From the NCBI GenBank assembly GCA_949825045.1, contig OX463836.1, positions 10,309,829-10,373,828 of the forward strand: a DNA stretch of 64,000 bases, written 5' to 3'. Within the stretch, counting starts at the first letter, position 1. Each line of letters begins with the position of its first letter. The position numbers were made by a program, and so were the translations under genes. Below the pieces are notes generated by a model that saw nothing but the letters and a program-made list of their open reading frames with translations, searched no databases and was not told where the DNA came from. This stretch comes from Argyresthia goedartella. Lineage: Eukaryota; Arthropoda; Insecta; Lepidoptera; Argyresthiidae. This document shows positions 54,344-64,000 of the stretch, one piece after another.

Positions 54344-57300
54344 TTTCTTCTTATGTGTAGGTACCTATAGTGTTTAAATAAAACATAAAAATCGCAGACT
54401 TACTAGACTGTATTGAAGATGAACCCGTTAGTTATGTGTGTGTCGACAGCGTTCATTGCTGGATGAAAGATATAACCAATAAACACGGGTTATGTATTTT
54501 TCATATTAATATTCGCTCGCTTAAAAAGCACTTTAGCGAACTTTTAGGTACCTTAGGTAATCATATAAGAGCAATAGATGTGTTAGTCATTACAGAACCT
54601 AATATTAATTTTTCCTTGTTGTCGTTGTATCAAATATCTGGGTATAATGTGAATGTTTTCACCCGCAAGGGTCGTAGTGGTGGTGGAGTACTTGTGTATA
54701 CTCGCGAGGCGCTGGCCGCGCGGGCGAGCGACTTACCCGCGACGGCCAATATCATGCGAGCCACGGAGTGCGTTTCCATTACACTACATTATAACAATGA
54801 AATTATTAACCTAATATCCATGTATAGACCGCCTAGATTCTCTCAAGAAAATAGAATACAAGCATTTCATGTAGAATTTAATAATATTTTAGATAAATTG
54901 CCTACTAATTGTAATATAATTTTTTGTGGAGATTTAAATATAAATTTATTGCTTAATACAGAGATAAACGTTTTAAAATATGAACATTTGTTAGCTGAAC
55001 ACGGATTTACCAAATGTATTAACGACGTCACTAGGAGAGAAATTGTTGCTGGTAAATTAGTCGAATCGTGTCTAGATCATATCTATGTTAGAATACCGTC
55101 AGCAATAATTAATTCCGCAGTCATAAAACATAAAATCTCGGACCACTACATCATCTCAGCTTTTGTGCAATGGGAACGAACTTCGATAGACGGTCTCCCG
55201 CGGTCCGCCCGCGCCGCCCGCGCGGACTCCCGCGTGAACACCGGCGCGGATACGTGCGCGAGCTCCACTGCCTCCACTATCACTCGTAAAGTTATTAATA
55301 ACCGGTTGGTTAAAGACAAACTGATAATCACCAATTTTGATAACCTTCTAAAAATCCACTGTCCCATTGAGTTGTATACTACCTTTATTGATATGTTTGC
55401 AAATATATATAAAGAGTGTAGTAAAGAAATTATCGTTAAACAGAATGTGAGCAATAGAAATAATAAAGATTGGATAAATGTTAACCTTAAAAATATGATT
55501 TTAGAAAGGGATAGGCTGTTTGTAGTTTGGAGTAACGATCCAAAGAATATGATAAAGAGACTGAGTTATACTAAATATAGAAATAAATGTACAAAGGCTA
55601 TTAATAAATCTAAAAACGAACATGATAGACAAAGTATATTGAACTGTAATAAAAACCTTAAAAAAGTATGGGACACAATATCTAATCTGTTGGGAAATAA
55701 AAAGCGGTCATTAGACGATGCGATCATAAATAGTATGGACATTAAAGACGATCTAAAACAAATCTGTAACAATTTTGCAATAAATTTTTCGAGTGATATT
55801 GAGCAAATAAAACACAATTGTAAAGATAAATGGATAAACAGGGAAACTTATGTAAATAAATCGGATGTATCAATGAGGTGGCAACCGGTGAGCAGTGCCG
55901 CAGTAAAACGCGTCATAACTGAGTTGAGTGCCGACAAGTCACCGGGCAGCGACCTCGTGCGCATGGCGGATCTAAAGCTCGTAGCCGATCAGATTAGTCC
56001 TGTCCTAGCCAAACTTATTAATTTATCTGTTAGCTGCCATCAGTTTCCACAAAACTTAAAAGAGACTATTGTTCGTCCTATACATAAAAAGGCGACCGCA
56101 AAAATACTTCTAACTATAGACCTATAGCTATTCTTTCTAGTATCAATAAAATAATTGAAAAATGTATAGTAAAACAAATATCAACATTTCTCTCAACAAA
56201 TAATATTTTAAATGCACGCCAGTACGGATTTCAAAGAGGCAAAAGTACCAATTCCTTATTATCTAAATTCACAGATGAAGTAAACACGCACTTAGAAAGA
56301 AAGCAAATTATAGTAGCAATTTTTTACGAATTTAAAAAAGCGTTCGATACTCTCGATACAGACGCACTCTTAAATGCAATGGAGGAATGCGGAGTGGGTT
56401 TCCCTCTAAAGCAGTGGTTCGGTGAGTACCTGACGTCGCGCTCGTACCGCGTGAAGGTGCGCGACACGCTGAGCGACGAGCAGCGCGGCGCAGTGGCGTG
56501 CCGCAGGGCTCGTGCTGCGGCCCGCTCTGCTACCTGCTGCACGTCAATAGCTTGTGCCAAGTCCTACACCATACTTCCGCGTATATGTTTGCGGACGACT
56601 TGTGTAATCTCCGGGCGGGGTATAACCTCTCTGACATCTGTTCCTCCATTCAAAAAGATATAGAAGCAGTCGTCAAATGGTCACATGACAATGGTATCGT
56701 CTTAAACTCTGATAAAACTAAACTTTTGATCATTCATTCACCTCACCTAACTATCACTGAAAAACCGCCGCCTTTGTTAACCCATAGTTATTCGTGTCTC
56801 CATAATAATTTACAAAATTGTAAATGTAAACCTATTGAATCAGTAGACGTTGTATCTTATCTTGGTGTTAAAATAGATGTTAATTTCTCTTGGTCTCAAC
56901 ACGTAGATTACATTAGCAATAAATTAAGGATTTTACTAGGTAAATTTTATCACCTAAGTTATAAAGTTCCTATTAGCACATTAAAATGTATATATTATGC
57001 ATTAGTAGATTCAATTTTAGATTACGCTCTTGACTGTTACGGACTTACATTTAAAAGTTATATTGATAAACTAGAATCCTTACAGACACGATTTATAAAG
57101 CTGCTTGTGAATAAAAAAAACAAATTGAAATGTAAAGGAGACTATTCAAAACTATTTAAGATTTGTAAAATTATGCCAATCTCTGTTAAATGTAAATATC
57201 TTATAGCCATCCATAATTATAATAGTAACCAGTATCTTCATCCCGTAACTCACAAACATGGCACCAGGAGTATATCTGAAGGCAAATTTGAGATACCTTC

Positions 57301-57626
57301 TGTTAACAATTATTATGGAGACAGAACTTTGAAAAAAAGAGTACCATATATATTAAATTCACTGCCTACAGACATACGACTGGAGCCTAGCCCAACTAAA
57401 TTTAAAATTAAATTGAAAAAATATTTCCTACATAATTTGCCCTAATTGTAATATCACATTCACCTGTTACTTATTTAAGTTTAGGTAGATTTATTTCACT
57501 GTTCTAAGTGAGACTCAGATCCCACAGACAAACTGTGTATAGACAGTTTTGTGGGACGTTAGTTTGATACACTGTTGTTATTATTAAGACTAATAAATGA
57601 ATAAATAAAATATAAAAAATACAAAA
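54331..57626 (+). mobile_element. LINE D, inside LINE C
   Basis: 3.3 kb with endonuclease and RT but no ORF1, ending in ataaatgaataaataaaa at 57590-57620. Both borders fall inside LINE C RT, but about 1 kb of LINE C is missing at the site and no target duplication is visible. Base composition alternates between AT-rich and sharply GC-rich patches. Confidence 0.75.
54436..57445 (+). pseudogene. LINE D endonuclease-reverse transcriptase, two frameshifts
   Basis: Endonuclease: LCIFHINIRSLKKHFSELLG, VITEPNINF, GRSGGGVLVYTRE, IIFCGDLNINLL (GD.N kept), ESCLDHIYVRI, KISDHYIISAF (SDH kept). RT: LSADKSPGSDLVRMADL, a frameshift near 56105, QYGFQRGKSTNSLLS, IVAIFYEFKKAFDTLD (Glu where the first catalytic Asp is expected), a frameshift near 56500, VPQGSCCGPLCYLLHVN and YMFADDLCNLRAG. 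The C-terminus runs to YFLHNLP at 57445. The upstream ATG at 54420 is alternative. CR1/L2-like by tail layout; clade uncertain. Confidence 0.8.
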
Positions 57627-58026
57627 TCGTTTCCTGAGGTATTTATATTTGAAGCGGTACGGGGTATATCCTTGTTACCCACTTATGTATCCGAGCCTGT
57701 TCGTGATGGGCATGGTTGGATACAATGAGCTGGAAGTGAGGAGGGGCCTCGCACTAGCGACCTATGTGCTAAAAAGTGCTGCGAGGGAAACTGCACAACC
57801 CCCAGATACTACCGTTGTTAGGGCTTCGTGTACCTGACAACTACCTGAGAGCGAGGAGTCACTCCTTGTTCTGCGTGCCGATGGCACGAACAAGCGTGCT
57901 GCGGGAGGCACCGGTGGTGCGGGCTCTGGCTCTATTTAATCAAGTGGCGGGCAGGACTAACATTGACCTTTTTTGTTGTTCAATGTTGGAGATCACAAGG
58001 GCAGTCACTTTTTGTTGGTGCTATTG
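57627..58026 (+). pseudogene. LINE C reverse transcriptase C-terminus
   Basis: Reads RFLRYLYLKRYGVYP, MYPSLFVMGMVGYNELEVRR and QPPDTTVVRASC, a frameshift, then LGLRVPDNYLRARSHSLFCV and APVVRALALFNQVAG. This is a Jockey-type tail. It matches LINE C type and not LINE D, whose own C-terminus already ended at 57445. Confidence 0.75.
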
Positions 58027-58223
58027 AATTAATTGTTTTTGTTAATGAATTATTTTTGGTTAAATAATTGTTATTATATTTCTAATTTAATTGAATTGTA
58101 ATATATATTTTTAAGGTGTGTGTTCTATAAGTATCCCGGATATTGCAAAACGGTTTGGGTATATATACCTGTAATGTTGTGCAATGTAATTATAATAAAT
58201 AAATAAATAAATATAAAAAAACT

Positions 58224-59242
58224 CTCGATCCTCCATCGAACGCTCGGCCTCTAGGGTGCTTGAAGGCGTCTACGAATGGGGCGCCAGAAACCGCCTGAGC
58301 TTTTCTCCGGCAAAATCACACACTATGACGATCAAGGGTAGGTTCAAGCGCCCGCCAACGGTCAAGATGAGGGACGACTCTGTCAGGAGCGTCGTGCAAG
58401 CAAAGGTGCTGGGCATCGTTCTCGACGCCGGACTGACGTTCGCAGCACATGCATCATACATAGGCGAGCGCGCGGCAAATTGCTTCGGAAAAGTGTCGCG
58501 TGTATCCGCATCTAGTTGGGGTGTAAGGTATCGTGCTCTGCGCATACTGTACACTGGCACCTATATCTCCACGGTGACGTATGCCGCGGCATGCTGGTAC
58601 AGGCGTGCGTCCTTCCACACTGTGCGTGCCTCACTTCTGAGGACACAGCGACCGGCTTTGGTGCTCTTGACCAAAGCTTATCGTTCATGCAGTACAGCGG
58701 CCCTACCGGTACTGGCAGGCGTGCTACCGGCTGACCTGGAGCTCATCCGCGCCGGCCGTAGTGATGAGGCGCGGGAAGGTTGCACTGAGACGGAGATCAG
58801 AGCGATTAAACGCCAAACTCTGGGGGAGGTCGTTGCACAATGGCAGGGACGCTGGATGAATGAGACGAAAGGGCGAAGGCTATACCGTTTCTTTCCGGAC
58901 GTGGCGGCTCGCCTCAAGGCCTCTTGGGTTAAGCCGGACTACCAAACTTCGCAGATATTGTCGGGACACGGGTGCTTCAAGGAAGAGACGTTATATATAT
59001 AATATGACGTTATGCCCGATGAGTGTATGTGAGTGCGGCATAGAAGATGAAGATATGCATCATACTCTTTGGGAATGTCCACTATACGAGGACGAACGGA
59101 AGAGAATGTTAGACGGAATCACTCGAGCGGATGAAGGACCATTCTACTACGAGGACCTCGTCTCGTCAAAGGCGAACTTCCAATGGCTACACCATTTTGC
59201 GCACGCGTGGCATAAAAAGAGATGTGGCTGGGAATTTGGTTG
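58224..59242 (+). pseudogene. LINE B reverse transcriptase C-terminus
   Basis: Continues SRSSIERSASRVLEGVYEWG, ARNRLSFSPAKSHTM and KVLGIVLDAGLTFAAH, then a thumb region. After a frameshift near 58985 comes CECGIEDEDMHHTLWECPLY, the R1-type CCHC motif, ending GCGWEFG at 59242. Confidence 0.83.
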
Positions 59243-59530
59243 AAACTTTAAATGACGTGCGGAATCGGCACCGAGCTCACACCGTTTGTGTGTGTCACAT
59301 CACCAGAAGGGTGCGACGCTGCTATCTTTTCCCCCGCGCCCCTGAATGGGGAGAGGCGGGAAGAGGACAGGCGGAGGGCACAGAAGGCCGGTCCAGCCAT
59401 GTGGGGGACGCACAGAAATAGCTGCGGGTTACAAGAGCTCCATGCAAATCTAACTCGTTGGCTTGCTCCCCCGCGTTTGCCTCATTATCACATGAAGTTG
59501 GAATGAGGTTGGGTGGAGGTGGGATATATC
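59243..59530 (+). other. LINE B 3' UTR
   Basis: GC-rich, without a poly-A tail, as in several R1-type elements. It ends at the right copy of the target duplication. Confidence 0.5.
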
Positions 59531-59547
59531 CTGCATAAGATAACAAC

Positions 59548-60578
59548 TGTCAGGTGGATGCTGTGTATACCGATTTCGCCAAGGCTTTTGACAAAATCAG
59601 TCATGAGTGCTTACTTCTGAAGCTGTGGCACTTTGGTACACACGGGGATCTTTACCGTTGGGTTAAATCTTATGTAGAAAATCGTTCGCAGGCCGTAGCT
59701 GTGAGAGGGCATATTTCTCATTACAGGTCTATCAGTTCTGGTGTACCGCAGGGTTTCCATTTGGGGCCCTTATTATTTCTTCTGTATCTAAATGATATCA
59801 CTGAATGTATCAATAATTCAACTTTTTTACGCCAACGACACGAAAATTTTTAGAGTCATACAAAATCCTGACGATTGTATGTTACTGCAAAACGATTTAA
59901 ATAATTTCCAAACCTTTTGAACGCAAATAATCTTTTCTTAAACCCAGAAAAATGTTTTGTTATTAGTTTCAGTAGAAAAAGGACAACTATTTACTCCAAG
60001 TATGATCTTTGCGATAAAGAGTTAACCCGTGTGAACCAGATCCGTGTCCTCGGCGTAATCATGGACTAAAGCTTACCTTTGTGCCCTACATTGACAATAT
60101 CTTAAATAAATCTTTCAAGCAGTTGGGATTCATTTTGCGCGTAGGTAAAGATTTCAGAAGATCTTCGACATTTAAGATATTATTTAATAGTTATGTCCGT
60201 AGTCGATTAGAATTTGCTAGCGCAGTGTGGAACCCGTTACATGTAACTCATAGCGATAGAATAGAGAAAGTGCAAAAAAAATTTTTCAAGGCAATTGATT
60301 ATCGCACAGGAAATAAATACATAGATTATACTACCGCTATGAAAAGTCACAATATTTCACCCTTGAGCCTGCGTCGCGAATGCACAGATGTTATTACTCT
60401 TTATAAAGTCATTAACAATATTATGGATGCTCCTGAGTTATTAAAATCTCTTTCCTTTAGAGTTCCCCGTCGTTGTGAGCGAGTATGTAGAAAAAAGAAC
60501 CTCTTTTATGTTCCTCGTAGTCGAACTTCATACGCAAGAAACGGTTTCATTAGAAGAGCATGTAGGATGTATGTATGA
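59548..60578 (+). pseudogene. LINE A reverse transcriptase, second part
   Basis: Resumes with VYTDFAKAFDK (catalytic Asp kept), then SGVPQGFHLGPLLF. A frameshift precedes FYANDTKIF, where YADD would be expected, so the second catalytic Asp pair is damaged. The thumb follows in further frames (FRRSSTFKILFNSYVRSRLEFASAVW) and ends at RACRMYV. Confidence 0.78.
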
Positions 60579-60973
60579 TGATAAATTTCAAAATTTGGAT
60601 ATTTTCAGTATAAAGTTTTTCAAACAACAAACCTTGAAGTGCATTAATAGTTTTTAATTAGATAGTTGACTTTTATTGCATTTTTTGTCTGTTCATATAA
60701 AAAAATGTTTTATTTTTGTCAGAATGTAAAGGTATTTTTTACAGCATCGATTTTACACATCAGAATTTCTATTTCCAGTTTAGTTTTAGTACCTATATAA
60801 ATTAAATAGTTTAGAATCAGGATGCTATTGAATTGTAGTATGGTTTTCATACTCTATTTAAGGAAACTGTAGGTCTATAATTCTTATTACCCTATATTGT
60901 AACATTGTATTATATAAGAGACTGTTTGTTTCCAAATAAAGATAAATTAAATAAAATAAAAAACAAAAAAAAA
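60579..60973 (+). other. LINE A 3' UTR and A-rich tail
   Basis: AT-rich, ending in aataaagataaattaaataa and an A run. The next bases belong to the P-like remnant on the other strand. Confidence 0.6.
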
Positions 60974-61800
60974 CTGGTCTACATGATTCATGTGGTCCTA
61001 TACCACTGATTGCTCACTATCACTGTATCACTAACAACAAAGAAGTCTGTCTGACGGCTGCCTTGTGAATCTTTTTAATAGATGTAAGGGCACCTATATT
61101 AGTGGGACCTTGGTCACATACAGTGGCAATTACCCTAAAGCCCATCTCTGATATTATTTTAATTGCGTTTTTAATTTAACCGACCAAACCACCAATTTTC
61201 CGATGAAATCGTTTTCGGGACAAAGTAGTGTGGTAGGGGCTGCTTGAATTTCTTGTGCACACCTTGTAGTAATAACACTAAAGCTTTGTCAGCTAAAGCC
61301 CCAGTCCAGTCATGTTCTCCTAAATCTAAGTAGCCTTCGACAAGGTCATTAGCAGTATTAAAGATAACCCTTTTTTAAGTGACATTTCATCAAACATAAT
61401 CACACATGTTTTGTCTTTGTTAGTAATTTCACTGGATTTCCTTTTCAGGTGGTCTAAAATAACTTTGTTAAATCCAGGATGAATAGGCATTTTGCTTAAA
61501 ATACTTTGCAGAGTCCTCAGAAATCTGTATAATTTAGGAGATTTTTTGAACATTGCTATAGCTAGTGCTTAATCATTTTCATTCTAACGTTTATCTTGAG
61601 GACAACGAGTTTGATTTTTTGAAGCGGACAGTAGCATTGTTTTTAAAGCTTTCGAATTAAGATTGTTGAATACTTTCAATTATTTTTTGTGTTTTTTAAT
61701 ATGAGTTTGTAATTTTTTATCTTTTTCCTTCTTGGCGTTAGCTCAACCCATTGATATTCTTTTATGTTCTTCGTTTTTTCCCACTTTTTTGCCACTGAAA
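60974..61800 (-). pseudogene. P/THAP9-like transposase, N-terminal and middle part
   Basis: The minus strand reads KEKDKKLQTHIKKHKK, MFKKSPKLYRFLRTLQ, CVIMFDEMSLKKG (first catalytic Asp in FDEM), DLGEHDWTGALADKALVLL with FKQPLPHYFV, then IATVCDQGPTNIGAL (CDQG motif) in other frames. A splice-acceptor-like aattttcag lies at the right edge (about 61800), so the start of this exon may be visible. Several stops and shifts are present. The C-terminal half is missing here but is present, same strand, at 20513-21445. Confidence 0.72.
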
Positions 61801-63342
61801 ATTAAATAAGTGTTATTTTTTAAGACCTTTTAAAATAAACCAACATGTGAAATAGAATGGATATTTAAAAAAAAATGTTTAAGTACCTTTTTTCTATTTA
61901 TTTGCACAAACTTGTGGTGGCGGGGCTGAAGAAGTGTGCGGAATATCAGTGGGAAATAAAAATTACCAAATCAGTGATTTATTTATAAAGCACTTAGTCT
62001 TATAGGTTTGCCGGTCTCTCTTATAATAATTATATATTAATTTTAAAATAACCTTTTCTATTAAGAAATAGTTTTAAAGAAAATGTATAATAAAATGTTT
62101 ACCTAGTTGCTGTACAATTGTACAAACTTCTATAGTATGTTCTACTTGTGGAATTCACTTGCGCTGTATGAAAACATTTCTTTTGCATTTCTATTAGATG
62201 TTGAAATTTTCGTGCTGAATCAGTATGCGGAATATCTGTTGAAAATTGAATTACTAAAATTATCGAATTCAGTTCGGCTATAAGCTATGCTCAGCTAGAT
62301 ACAACTTTATACATTCATCGAAGGATTAAAATTACATTTTATCACGAAATAAACAAAGGTTGAATAATTAAACAATATAATTAACTCACCCTTGTTAAGT
62401 TACTGTCCTTCCTTAAAAATATGAAAAGGAAAGTCTATTAATTAATCGTCTGGGAAAGGCTTCGCTGTGAGTCCTAATGACGGAACGGCAGATTTCTTTA
62501 GTTGTGTTTTTTTGTTTTTATAATCTTGGTCTTCAAAATGTCTTCCACACACAAATTTTAGATTGTGGAGTTTTCTATAGGTATATAAGCAAGTCTTCGT
62601 TACCTGTGACTTTAATCCTTATTTTACACCATCGATATCGATACTTTTTTGATACAGACCACACTATTTAGAAATAAACAAAGTAAGGTTAGGTATAATT
62701 CGATTAATATTTTAAGTACTTAAAAGGAATAAAATAGAATAGACGTAGGAATGGAAAAATACTATTAAATAAGTTACATACCTATCTTCATCTAGGGGGT
62801 ATCTGGCCATGAAATATCGTTTTTTACCATCTTTCCGGCCGGATTGTAGGCCGCTTCATATCTAAAATAAATAATTGATGATGAGTTGACTTGACATGAG
62901 TTGTAGTCTTGTGTAAGTCATGTACGAAGAACGAAAAGAAACGTTTCCCTACGCTAATCGGACATTCGGTCTATTAGGACTATTAGGACATCGCTCCGAG
63001 AGAGCGGGGCGGGGCGGCGGGCGGGAGGCATTGAGCCATGCCGATTTGCTCTCGCACAAACAGACACGGCATTGACATCTTGTCTAGAATGACAGTCCTA
63101 AGCCTGTTTAAGTATGAAGGGAAATCAAATATTATTTAATTTTTTATTTCTGCTATGCAAACAGACACATAGATTTGTATAAATATGTTAATATTATCAG
63201 AGTATAATATTCCTCAAGTTTCCGCTCTGCACGATAAGAAAGGTTAACCTAATAGCTCCATTCTTTATTCGATCCTACGTCATACATAATAGTACTAATA
63301 AAGCTGTTAGATCTTACTGGTACACTGACTGAAATGTCCTAG
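61801..63342. other. AT-rich spacer with a GC-box-like island
   Basis: No gene recognised. A 30-base segment is loosely repeated (gcggaatatc...aaaat near 61940 and 62230). At 62994-63035 a run (gagcggggcggggcggcggg) forms a GC-rich island in AT-rich DNA; it could be a promoter element, but no downstream frame supports this. Confidence 0.35.
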
Positions 63343-64000
63343 TACGGAGCGCTCTCTGATGTGATGACCGAGCAGGCATATTTTTTTATTCATAAGATCC
63401 AACGTCCTATAGTGAACTGGTTTACCGTTAACAATTTATTACTTAATGAAAAGAAAACTAAATGTATTAAATTCGTGTTACCCAATGTGAACCCGGTAAC
63501 TACAGACATATTTATAAAAGGACAGAGATTGGACCTTGTGCAGTCGACTGTCTTTTTGGGCATTACTTTAGACGCCAAACTACAATGGGATCCTCATATA
63601 AATAAATTGTCGAACAGACTGAGTTCGGCAGCGTTCGCAGTTAAAAAAATTAGAGCTCTTACCGACGTAGACACCGCTAGACTAGTCTACTTTAGTTACT
63701 TTCATAGTCTAATGACCTATGTTATTTTATTGTGGGGTCACGCTGCGAATGCTAATAGTATATTTATTCTGCAGAAACGGGCTGTTCGTGCAATTTATAG
63801 ATTAGGGCCTAGAGTGTCACTGAGGGAAAAGTTTAAAGAAATCAATATTCTGACATTTGTGTCTCAATATATCTATGACAATCTTGTGTATGTAAAAAGA
63901 AATATAACTAATTTTCAGAAGTACAGTGATATACACAATTTTAATACTAGAAATAAAGACAAGTTGGTTGCTTATGTAAGCCGATTACATAAAATTAGTA
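63343..64000 (+). pseudogene. LINE F reverse transcriptase, 5'-truncated, runs off the window
   Basis: Open without stop from 63343 to the edge. The recognisable part starts at IQRPIVNWFTVNNLLLN, then STVFLGITLDAKLQWDPHIN, DVDTARLVYFSYFHSL, YVILLWGHAAN, QKRAVRAIYRLGP and NFNTRNKDKL. This is the region after the YADD motif of a CR1/Jockey-type RT. Because the upstream RT core is absent the copy is inactive, yet the frame is intact, which suggests a recent insertion. Related to 8830-9640. Confidence 0.75.

Larger units (their letters stand above)
40174..58219 (+). mobile_element. LINE C, PHD-type ORF1, split by M and D
   Basis: Pieces 40174-41878, 52702-about 54330 and about 57627-58219, about 3.9 kb, roughly 1 kb short of a Jockey-type element. 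It begins ATCAGTC, a common LINE start. ORF2 reads SIVYQNT at 41878 and resumes RGLRTK at 52703 in the same frame. The RT core between FESALQRS and RFLRYLYLKRYG is absent; LINE D occupies that place. The 3' end is a taaa tandem tail at 58190-58219. Confidence 0.83.
35981..59530 (+). mobile_element. LINE B, R1-like, split by LINE C
   Basis: Pieces 35981-40173 and 58220-59530, together about 5.5 kb, the usual size of an R1-type element. ORF1 carries CCHC knuckles; ORF2 is an endonuclease and RT with a C-terminal CCHC. RT stops in YADDVNILIESN and resumes as SRSSIERSASRVLEGVYEWG. A minimal direct repeat aact (40170-40173, 58220-58223) flanks the inserted LINE C. Confidence 0.85.
35285..60973 (+). 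mobile_element. LINE A, outermost element of the nest (two pieces)
   Basis: Pieces 35285-35980 and 59548-60973. The RT frame breaks after SNQHGFLSGRSVESNLLSY...YDNS and resumes at QVDAVYTDFAKAFDKISHEC, exactly where the next residues are expected. A 17-base repeat with two mismatches (ctgcatatgataacagc, 35964-35980; ctgcataagataacaac, 59531-59547) marks the target duplication of the inserted LINE B. The 3' end is an A-rich tail at about 60935-60973. It is 5' truncated and the most decayed layer. Confidence 0.85.

Overview
The window looks like insect nuclear DNA, most likely from a moth or butterfly. The evidence is spliced GT-AG genes with short exons, an insect-type fatty acyl-CoA reductase, BEL/Pao LTR elements, R1-, CR1/Jockey-, I- and RTE-like LINEs, a DD37D-type mariner, P/THAP9-like transposase remnants, and a short 3'-end motif (gcccagcagtgggtt) common in lepidopteran repeats. 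The species cannot be read from the sequence.

Left part (1-9795, + strand): the 3' half of a fatty acyl-CoA reductase (FAR) gene. Seven phase-compatible exons (632-709, 3396-3519, 3975-4100, 4489-4608, 6119-6248, 7153-7280, 9702-9795) lie between introns filled with SINEs, MITEs, a 22-copy 41-bp minisatellite and LINE fragments. The 5' half lies outside the window.

10-20 kb: a mariner-like element with one-mismatch inverted repeats but a dead transposase (10144-11452). Then comes a repeat-rich gap, and then the only other clear host gene, an intronless 726-codon minus-strand reading frame of unrecognised function (14089-16269) with a 5'-UTR intron. An I-type LINE 3' end (17.5-18.8 kb) and several small inverted-repeat elements follow.

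20.5-34.4 kb: the C-terminal half of a P-like transposase, a nearly full LINE with an (ATTC)n tail, an IS630/Tc1-like remnant, and a minus-strand BEL/Pao element (26237-34371). Its integrase reading frame continues without a stop into an envelope-like region resembling the baculovirus F family. The copy is broken in many places.

35.3-61 kb: a nested transposon stack that can be read junction by junction. LINE A (35285-60973) is split by R1-like LINE B (35981-59530). B is split by PHD-type LINE C (40174-58219). C is split by a TIR element M (41882-52701, TSD TAG) and, separately, carries LINE D where its own RT core should be. M is split by BEL element 2 (43075-51588, TSD CAGT). The 3' LTR of BEL 2 is split by LINE E (50573-51334, TSD atcgtc). 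That is six levels, and it gives a relative insertion chronology.

Right end: the N-terminal half of a P-like transposase (60974-61800), AT-rich spacer, and a 5'-truncated LINE running off the window.

No CRISPR array, rRNA or functional tRNA was seen. Nearly everything except the FAR gene and the 726-aa gene is mobile-element sequence.
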